Source of the DNA: Micromonospora violae
GTDB taxonomy: Bacteria; Actinomycetota; Actinomycetes; Mycobacteriales; Micromonosporaceae
Length of the DNA: 64,000 bases
Assembly (NCBI RefSeq): GCF_004217135.1
Contig: NZ_SHKK01000001.1
Coordinates: 2,170,001 to 2,234,000 of the forward strand
Direction of reading: 5' to 3'
Part shown: piece by piece, positions 58,573 through 64,000 of the stretch
Layout of the letters: each line of letters starts with the position of its first letter
How positions within the stretch are numbered: the stretch's first letter is position 1
Program-made: the position numbers and the translations under genes
Notes under the pieces: model-generated
Databases searched by the model: none
What the model was told of the DNA's origin: nothing
The model's input: only the letters and a program-made list of their open reading frames with translations

Positions 58573-59661
58573 TCAGAGCTGGGCGAGCACGGTGAAGTCG
58601 AGCCCGTCGGCCTCGGCCAGGTAGATGCGCTGACGCACATGCCGCTGGCGCAGCCGCAACCGCCCCCGCGGCCCGTGGTACGCGACGGTGTCGGCGGCCG
58701 TCTCGATGGCCCGGACGTCGAGGGTGCGGGCCTGGCCGATCAGTGCGGCGAGCAGCATGACGCCCTCGTAGCAGGACTCCCCCAGGCTGCCCAGCGGCGG
58801 CGCCTCCACCCCGAACCGTCGGGCGAACTCGCCGTGGAAGTCGAGATTCTCCTGCGTCACCAGCCCCGCGAAGAAACCCGCCGTGCTGTACAACCTCCGG
58901 GTCGCCCCGGCACCGCTGGCCAGCAGCATGTTCTCGTCCATCAGTGTGCTCAGCCGCAGACAGCGCTGATCGAGGCCGGATCGGGCGAACGCGCGGTTGA
59001 ACCGCACCGCGTCGGCGCCGACCAGCAGCATCAACACCGCGTCCGCGTCACTGTGCTCGATACGGCGCAACACCTCGGTGAAGTCGTGCGCGTCCAACGG
59101 CAGGAAATGCCGGCCCACCACCTGCCCGCCGCCGCGCAGCGCGTACCGCACCGCTGCCCGCGACGTCCGGCGCGGCCACACGTAGTCGTTGCCCACCACG
59201 AACCAGCGACGCACCCCCTGCTCGGCGGCGAGCAGCCGCATCGCGGGCCACAGTTGGGCATCCGGCGTCTCGCTGGTCAGGAAGACCCCTTCGGTACGTT
59301 CGCCGCCCTCGTAGAGTGCGGTGTAGACGTACGGCACCCGGTGCGCGACGCGGGGCGCCAACGCCTGGCGCACCGAGGAGATGTGCCACCCCGTCACCCC
59401 CTGCACGGCCCCCACCGACACCAACGCCTCGACCTCGGCGGCCACCTCGGCCGGCGGCGCGCCACCGTCGACCGGCACCAGCCGCACCTCCCGGCCCAGC
59501 ACGCCACCGCACCGATTGATCTCCTCCACCGCGAGCTGCGCGCAGAGCTCGCAGGTGGGGCCGAACATGCCGGCCGGCCCGCGCATCGGGTAGACCAGCG
59601 CGATGCTGACCACGGCACGGTCGACGGTCAGCCACGGCGGTGCCGGCGCGGACATGAGCAC
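58573..59661 (-). CDS. AmiC/UrtA-like cytosolic amide/urea-binding protein
   Basis: 362 residues. The fold is that of the urea/short-amide-binding proteins: VSIALVYPMRGPAGMFGPTC, AVEEINRCGGVLGREVRLVP, YVYTALYEGGERTEGVFLTS and VGNDYVWPRRTSRAAVRYAL line up with UrtA and AmiC. There is no signal peptide or lipobox, so it stays in the cytosol like AmiC of the Pseudomonas amidase operon, which controls an antiterminator. No AmiR (ANTAR) gene is in the window. GTG 59661 and ATG 59655 are alternative starts, both without a good ribosome site. Divergent from a MarR gene. Confidence 0.8.
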   Translation of the reverse strand: MLMSAPAPPWLTVDRAVVSIALVYPMRGPAGMFGPTCELCAQLAVEEINRCGGVLGREVRLVPVDGGAPPAEVAAEVEALVSVGAVQGVTGWHISSVRQALAPRVAHRVPYVYTALYEGGERTEGVFLTSETPDAQLWPAMRLLAAEQGVRRWFVVGNDYVWPRRTSRAAVRYALRGGGQVVGRHFLPLDAHDFTEVLRRIEHSDADAVLMLLVGADAVRFNRAFARSGLDQRCLRLSTLMDENMLLASGAGATRRLYSTAGFFAGLVTQENLDFHGEFARRFGVEAPPLGSLGESCYEGVMLLAALIGQARTLDVRAIETAADTVAYHGPRGRLRLRQRHVRQRIYLAEADGLDFTVLAQL

Positions 59662-59751
59662 ATGATTGCCCGGCCCACGACGGAAGACCAGACCTCACCA
59701 CTGAGCGGGACGGTTCGCTACCATGACAGGGCCACCGGACCAGGGAGTTTC

Positions 59752-60216
59752 ATGTCAGACGTGCCCGGGGCGCCAGCCGACCTGCTGCGCTCGCTCACCC
59801 GCGCCGAACGGCTGCTCTCCCGCCGGCTGGGTGCCGTGTTGGCCGACGACGCGCTGAGCATCGAGGCGTGGCGGGTGCTCTGCCTGCTCGCCGACGGCCA
59901 GGGCCACCCGATGAGCGAGGTGTCCGCCGAGGCCTCGCTGCCGCCGGGCACACTCACCAAGCTGGTCGACCAGCTCGTCGACCGCAACCTCGTCTTCCGC
60001 CGGGTCGATCCGATCGACCGTCGACGGATTCGGGCGTACCTGACCGTTCGGGGCCGCCGCGAACACGCCCGCCTGGACGAGCTGGTCCGGGCCAGCATCG
60101 CCGAGTTGGGCGTACCGGACGCCGCCGACCTGGTGAGCCAGCTCGACGACCTGATCGGCCGTCTCGACCCGGCCCGGCAACGGGAGCACGCCGACGCGTT
60201 CGGCCCGCACCGCTGA
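59752..60216 (+). CDS. MarR-family transcriptional regulator
   Basis: 154 residues. The winged helix-turn-helix is typical: LSIEAWRVLCLLADGQGHPM, SEVSAEASLPPGTLTKLVDQ, LVDRNLVFRRVDPIDRRRIR (the DxRxxR wing), AYLTVRGRREHARLDELV. It is divergent from the AmiC-like gene with 90 bp between starts, so it may control that gene and itself. The ligand is unknown. ATG 59752 follows CAGGGAG. Confidence 0.88.
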   Translation: MSDVPGAPADLLRSLTRAERLLSRRLGAVLADDALSIEAWRVLCLLADGQGHPMSEVSAEASLPPGTLTKLVDQLVDRNLVFRRVDPIDRRRIRAYLTVRGRREHARLDELVRASIAELGVPDAADLVSQLDDLIGRLDPARQREHADAFGPHR

Positions 60217-60246
60217 CCACTCCCCGGCCCCACCGCTGACCCTTTT

Positions 60247-60407
60247 CCGGCCCGCACCGCTGGCCCCCTCCCTGGCCTGCGCCGCTGATCCCGCCCCGGC
60301 CCGCACCGCTGGCCCCCTCCCAGGCCTGCACCGCTGATCCCGCCCCGGCCCGCACCGCTGGCCCCCTCCCAGGCCTGCACCGCTGATCCCACCCCGGCCC
60401 GCACCGA
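60247..60407. repeat. Tandem repeat, 49-bp unit, 3.3 copies
   Basis: Units begin with CCGGCCCGCACCGCTGGCCC at 60247, 60296, 60345 and 60394 (partial). The second and third copies are identical except for the last bases; the first has a few changes. Confidence 0.9.
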
Positions 60408-60600
60408 CCAACCCCTGGCCGGGCCGCGGTCTCACCCTGCGGCCCAGGTGGCAATGATCGGCTCCGGGTGCCGCAATGATCGCAATGCGGCCTGGCCCTC
60501 AGCACCGCCCAATCGCGATCCTGACGCGGCCACAAGCCAGCCCCGGTCAACAAGCCAGCGCCGGCCAACAAGCCTGCCCCGGCCAACGAGCCTGCCCCGC

Positions 60601-60714
60601 CAACGAGCGTGGCCTGGCCAACGAGCGTGGCCTGGCCAACGAGCGTGCCCGACCCAGCCACAAGCCCCACCCGGCGACGAGCCCCACCCGGCGACGAGCC
60701 CCACCCGGCGACGA
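60601..60714. repeat. Short tandem repeats, 18-bp and 17-bp units
   Basis: CAACGAGCGTGGCCTGGC at 60601 and 60619 with a diverged third copy at 60637; then GCCCCACCCGGCGACGA perfectly three times at 60664, 60681 and 60698. Looser versions with CAACAAGCC extend left to about 60535. Confidence 0.85.
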
Positions 60715-60760
60715 GCGTGATGTCTGTGAGTCATCACGATGACTCACAGACATCACGCTC
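60713..60760. repeat. 48-bp near-perfect palindrome, copy 2 of 2
   Basis: Left arm GAGCGTGATGTCTGTGAGTC; 23 of 24 positions pair with the right arm. Same family as 22224-22269: C-to-T and G-to-A changes occur together on opposite arms. It lies between convergent genes. Confidence 0.88.
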
Positions 60761-60783
60761 TCCGCGGTGTCCGCCTCCGGCAC

Positions 60784-60831
60784 GGCCCAGGGGCCCAGGG
60801 GCCCAGGGGCCCAGGGGCCCAGGGGCCCAGG
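60784..60831. repeat. Perfect GGCCCAGG octamer repeat, six copies
   Basis: Six uninterrupted copies of GGCCCAGG. Prone to slippage, so copy number may differ between strains. Confidence 0.92.
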
Positions 60832-60887
60832 GGCACCGAAGGGGCTTCCTAGCCGGTACCGAAACCTAGCCGGTACCGAACGGCCTT

Positions 60888-61604
60888 CTAGCCGCTGAGG
60901 TGGGCGCGCAGGGTGTGCGCGTCGGGAGCGGTGGCGGTCCACAGGGTCGCCGGGCCACCGGCCAACGGCAGCCGGGCGACACCACCCTCGACCGTCGGAG
61001 CTCCGGCGGGCTGGGTCGGGTCGACCACCAGCAGCGACCCGGTGGCCGGGGCGCCGCCGAGCACCGCCGGGCCGGCCCAGCCCGGCGACCGTGGGCCCAC
61101 CGCGAGGGACTGGCGCAGCAGCGGCCGCCCCGCGTAGTCGACCTGGGTGTGCACGACCGCGCCGCCCGGCGTCTCGCCGTACCGGCCGCAGATCAGCTCG
61201 TCGCGCCAGCGCAGGCTCGCGCCGGCGGCCAGCTCGATCCGGGACTCGGCGAGGTGCGCGCAACCGGCTGCCGCGACCAACTGTTCCGGAAGCCAGTGCA
61301 GCGTGCCACCGGGGTGCACGACCGCCCGCACCGCCATCCGGGAGACGGCACCCGCGCGGCCCGGCAGGGCGATCGACGCAGCGACGCTGTGCACGCGGAC
61401 CGCCGCGCCCGCGCCCACCTCGATCTCCAGGCGTAGATCGTCCCCGGCGAGCGGCCCGGCCGCCCCGCCGACGAGGTGCACCGTGGCGACACCACCGTCG
61501 GTCGGGGTCTGGCGCAACAGCAGCGGCGTTTCGCCGTGCAGTTCGACCAGGGCGGTGCCGCCCCGACCGTCGGCCCGGGCGACCAGCCGGGCGAACGCTC
61601 GCAT
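60888..61604 (-). CDS. ureD: Urease accessory protein UreD
   Basis: 238 residues. GETPLLLRQTPTDGGVATVH, GPLAGDDLRLEIEVGAGAAV and PGGTLHWLPEQLVAAAGCAH are UreD blocks. With UreF and UreG it forms the complex that delivers nickel to urease. ATG 61604 overlaps the ureG stop (ATGA). Last gene of the ure operon; the repeat-filled spacer follows. Confidence 0.9.
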   Translation of the reverse strand: MRAFARLVARADGRGGTALVELHGETPLLLRQTPTDGGVATVHLVGGAAGPLAGDDLRLEIEVGAGAAVRVHSVAASIALPGRAGAVSRMAVRAVVHPGGTLHWLPEQLVAAAGCAHLAESRIELAAGASLRWRDELICGRYGETPGGAVVHTQVDYAGRPLLRQSLAVGPRSPGWAGPAVLGGAPATGSLLVVDPTQPAGAPTVEGGVARLPLAGGPATLWTATAPDAHTLRAHLSG

Positions 61605-62386
61605 CAGGCGGGGCCGACCGGGGCGGCGAGCGGGTGCAGAGCGGCGTGGTGGGCCAACTCGTGCCGGATCCAGTCCGCCACCGACGTGGCGGTGGGGTCT
61701 CCCACAATGGACAGGAAGAGGGTCGGGAGGTCGCCGCGCCGGGCGCGCGCGTCACGGTCCATGACAGTGAGGTCGGCACCCACCATCGGCGCGAGATCGG
61801 TCTTGTTGATCACGAGCAGGTCGGCGGCGGTGACCCCTGGCCCGCCCTTGCGGGGCACCTTGTCCCCGCCCGCCACGTCGACCACGAAGATCTGCCGGTC
61901 GACCAACCCCCGACTGAAGGTCGCGGTCAGGTTGTCGCCACCGCTCTCCACCAGGACCAGGTCCAACGGGCCGACCGTCTCGGCCAGCTCGTCGACGGCG
62001 TCCAGGTTGGCGCCGATGTCGTCACGGATCGCGGTGTGCGGGCAGCACCCGGTCTCCACCGCGCGGATGCGGGCCGGGTCCAGCACGCCGGCCCGCCGCA
62101 GGAAGTCGGCGTCCTCGGTCGTGTAGATGTCGTTGGTCACCACGCCGAGCCGCAGTTCGTCGGCGAAGGCACGGCAGAGCGCGGCCACCAGGGCCGTCTT
62201 ACCGGAGCCCACCGGACCACCGATGCCGACCCGCAGGGCACGGCCGGCGCGCGCCAACGGCGGATGGGGGTCCACACCCGGCTCCGGATGGGTGTGCGGA
62301 ACGGTCTCGTCGTGGGGTGGGGCGGCCGGCGGCGGGGTCGGTTCGACGGCGGGCACAGCGTTCGGCACAACGGTGTCAGGACGCAA
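61604..62386 (-). CDS. ureG: Urease accessory GTPase UreG
   Basis: 260 residues from TTG 62386. The P-loop [43 protein letters not shown] (the Cys-Pro-His metal motif), [12 protein letters not shown] and INKTDLAP define UreG. GTP hydrolysis drives nickel insertion. A His-containing N-terminal stretch ([17 protein letters not shown]) may store nickel. Start choice: TTG 62386 has GGAGG at the best spacing; ATG 62422 and 62410 and GTG 62368 are alternatives. It overlaps the ureF 3' end. Confidence 0.9.
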   Translation of the reverse strand: MRPDTVVPNAVPAVEPTPPPAAPPHDETVPHTHPEPGVDPHPPLARAGRALRVGIGGPVGSGKTALVAALCRAFADELRLGVVTNDIYTTEDADFLRRAGVLDPARIRAVETGCCPHTAIRDDIGANLDAVDELAETVGPLDLVLVESGGDNLTATFSRGLVDRQIFVVDVAGGDKVPRKGGPGVTAADLLVINKTDLAPMVGADLTVMDRDARARRGDLPTLFLSIVGDPTATSVADWIRHELAHHAALHPLAAPVGPA

Positions 62387-63068
62387 AGAGACGCACCTCC
62401 CAGGTGGCATGGATTTCGGCATGGATGTCGGCGAGTGGAGCGGCGGCGGCCGGCAGCCGCTCCGGTGGGTCGTCGGCGGCGCGCGCCGCGTCGGCGGCCG
62501 TGTCGTCGCAGGCGTCGGCCAGGCCGACCAGCAAGGCCTGGACCCGGTACGGGTCGAGGCCGAGCAGGCGTACCCCAGCGCTGGCCGCCCCGGTCACCGT
62601 CCCGTACGCGGCGATCGTGGCGGTCTCGACGCGGGACAGCCCCGCCGCGGCGCAGAGCAACCCGAGCACCAGCGGTTGGTGTGCGCCACCGGGCGTCGTG
62701 GGCAGGTCGGCGAACGGGGCGTCCGGCCAGATGGTCCGTCCGGCGCGCAGCAGTGCCCGGCCCTGCCGGCGCGAGACCGCCCGCAACGCCGGGGCGGCGG
62801 TACGCGCGTCCAACTCGGCGTCGAGTCGAGCCAGCGCCGCCGACCGGGCGGCAGACTCGGCCGACGCCGCCGCCCGGTGCGCGGCCGCCGCGAACGCCGC
62901 GCCGACCAGGCCGGCGGTGGCCAACCGTCCGACCAGGAACGCCTCCAACGAGGACAGGTCGGTGACCCGGCCGGCGGCGACGGCCGCCTCCAGACCACCG
63001 GAGTGGGCGTGCGCCCCGGCCGGGAAGCGTCCGTCGGCCAACAGCAACAGCAGGCTCGGCGTGGCCAT
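62376..63068 (-). CDS. ureF: Urease accessory protein UreF
   Basis: 230 residues, all-helical. [21 protein letters not shown] is the UreF N-terminal signature, LLRAGRTIW and [18 protein letters not shown] are later conserved blocks. UreF acts with UreD to gate UreG GTPase during urease activation. ATG 63068 overlaps the ureC stop (ATGA). Confidence 0.92.
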   Translation of the reverse strand: MATPSLLLLLADGRFPAGAHAHSGGLEAAVAAGRVTDLSSLEAFLVGRLATAGLVGAAFAAAAHRAAASAESAARSAALARLDAELDARTAAPALRAVSRRQGRALLRAGRTIWPDAPFADLPTTPGGAHQPLVLGLLCAAAGLSRVETATIAAYGTVTGAASAGVRLLGLDPYRVQALLVGLADACDDTAADAARAADDPPERLPAAAAPLADIHAEIHATWEVRLFAS

Positions 63069-64000
63069 CAGAACAGGAAGTACCGTTGGGCCATCGGCAG
63101 CCGGGTCACCGGGTCCGGTTCCACCACCTGACCGTCGATCCGCACGGTGAAGGTGTCCGGGTCCACCTCGATGCGCGGCATCGCGTTGTTCTCCGGCAGG
63201 TCGGCCTTGCCCCGCGAGCGCACGTCGCTCACCGGCACCACCCGGCGTCGCACGTCCAGGCGGAGCCCGGCGTCCAGGGCCGCCGGGGCCACGAAGGCCA
63301 GGCTGGTGGCGGCCGCCGCCGCGCCGTACGCCCCGAACATCGGCCGCGGCAGCATCGGCTGCGGGGTCGGGATCGAGGCGTTGGCGTCCCCCATCTGGGC
63401 GTACGCGATCATGCCGCCCTTGAGCACCAGGTGTGGTCGCACGCCGAAGAACGCCGGGTCCCAGAGCACCAGGTCGGCGAGCTTGCCCGGCTCGACCGAG
63501 CCGATCTCCCGTTCCAGCCCGTTGGCCATCGCCGCGCAGATGGTGTACTTCGCCACGTACCGCCGGGCCCGGTGGTTGTCGGCGGCCCCGTCACCCGGCA
63601 GCGCGCCGACCCGGTCCTTCATCACGTGGGCGCTCTGCCAGGTCCGCGTGATCACCTCGCCGACCCGGCCCATCGCCTGCGCGTCGGAACCGATGATCGA
63701 GATCGCGCCGAGGTCGTGCAGCAGGTCCTCGGCCGCCATCGTGGACGGTCGGATCCGGCTCTCGGCGAAGGCCAGGTCCTCCGGCACGGACGGGTTGAGG
63801 TGGTGGCAGACCATCAGCATGTCCAGGTGCTCGGCCAGGGTATTGGCGGTGTACGGCCGGGTCGGGTTGGTCGACGACGGCAACACGTTCGGTTCGCTGG
63901 CCACGGTGATGATGTCCGGTGCGTGCCCGCCGCCGGCTCCCTCGGTGTGGTACGAGTGGATCGCCCGCCCTCCGATCGCCCGCAGGGTGTCGGCGACGAA
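63068..64000 (-). CDS. ureC: Urease alpha subunit UreC, C-terminal part (cut by window edge)
   Basis: 310 residues are visible of about 570; the N-terminal part, including the carbamylated nickel-bridging Lys, is beyond base 64000. The first residues [25 protein letters not shown] and HAPDIITV match the urease core. [20 protein letters not shown] is the mobile flap with the catalytic His. [32 protein letters not shown] and the terminal RYFLF are also typical. It hydrolyses urea to ammonia and carbamate, fed by UrtABCDE. Confidence 0.96.
   Translation of the reverse strand, partial: FVADTLRAIGGRAIHSYHTEGAGGGHAPDIITVASEPNVLPSSTNPTRPYTANTLAEHLDMLMVCHHLNPSVPEDLAFAESRIRPSTMAAEDLLHDLGAISIIGSDAQAMGRVGEVITRTWQSAHVMKDRVGALPGDGAADNHRARRYVAKYTICAAMANGLEREIGSVEPGKLADLVLWDPAFFGVRPHLVLKGGMIAYAQMGDANASIPTPQPMLPRPMFGAYGAAAAATSLAFVAPAALDAGLRLDVRRRVVPVSDVRSRGKADLPENNAMPRIEVDPDTFTVRIDGQVVEPDPVTRLPMAQRYFLF

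Larger units (their letters stand above)
60217..60887. other. 671-bp repeat-filled spacer without genes
   Basis: Lies between the convergent MarR and ureD genes. It contains the 49-bp, 17/18-bp and 8-bp tandem arrays and the palindrome listed separately, plus two copies of CTAGCCGGTACCGAA near 60849 and 60867. Apparent reading frames follow the repeats and are not accepted as genes. Confidence 0.75.

Noticed and set aside
60247..60407. 49-bp tandem repeat considered as a CRISPR array
   Set aside because: Units are contiguous with no unique spacers, and no cas gene is near.

Overview
This 64 kb window is chromosomal DNA of a very GC-rich actinomycete. Gene content fits the Micromonosporaceae (Micromonospora or a close relative): a desferrioxamine-type locus with a penicillin-acylase gene, a GlnR-style urea module, Scy/FilP-like coiled-coil protein, secreted S8 and S1 proteases, and many GTG starts and ATGA/GTGA overlaps. 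The genus is an inference. No rRNA, tRNA or CRISPR array was seen.

Layout. 1-7.6 kb: siderophore locus. A desA-type PLP decarboxylase (cut by the left edge) and a ferri-siderophore lipoprotein read leftwards. Two FecCD permeases, an ATPase and a penicillin-acylase-family enzyme read rightwards. A near-perfect iron box lies between the two arms. 7.7-14.4 kb: a large S8 subtilase, a KDG kinase/KDPG aldolase pair and an S1 protease. 14.5-17.6 kb: two tandem LtrA-like membrane proteins with a duplicated leader, and a nucleosidase-like protein. 17.7-21.9 kb: an Hsp70-type ATPase joined to a beta-propeller, and an OmpA/BON protein with a helix-hairpin-helix partner. 22.3-28.0 kb: a tight seven-gene operon combining GTP cyclohydrolase II, a RibD-type reductase, a PTPS-like protein, a dehydrogenase, a glycosyltransferase, a methyltransferase and a UPF0104-type membrane protein. 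This is the best candidate for an uncharacterised pathway. 28.2-33.3 kb: an esterase, an XRE-cupin regulator divergent from a thioredoxin-reductase-like/methyltransferase fusion, and a coiled-coil protein. 33.4-37.4 kb: a DinB-like protein, an IS110-family insertion sequence and a Lpd/MerA-family flavoprotein. 37.4-41.0 kb: a nucleotidyltransferase and a copper-related locus (CopC, cupredoxin-like lipoprotein, membrane protein). 41.0-51.1 kb: a frameshifted gene, a secreted PA14/glucose-dehydrogenase-like/ricin-B protein and a run of small enzymes and regulators. 51.2-53.2 kb: a TrpB gene open in frame into a GntR/UTRA regulator, with two copies of a 10-bp operator-like repeat at its start. 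53.3-64 kb: a nitrogen module: urtABCDE urea transporter, an AmiC-like cytosolic binding protein, a MarR regulator and ureC-F-G-D, with a possible GlnR site and an intrinsic terminator upstream of urtA.

How it works together. The siderophore arms form an iron-repressed make-and-take-up system. The urt and ure genes together import urea and hydrolyse it to ammonia. Two families of palindromic intergenic elements, each present twice, sit at operon borders. A 670-bp spacer before ureD is built almost entirely from short tandem repeats.
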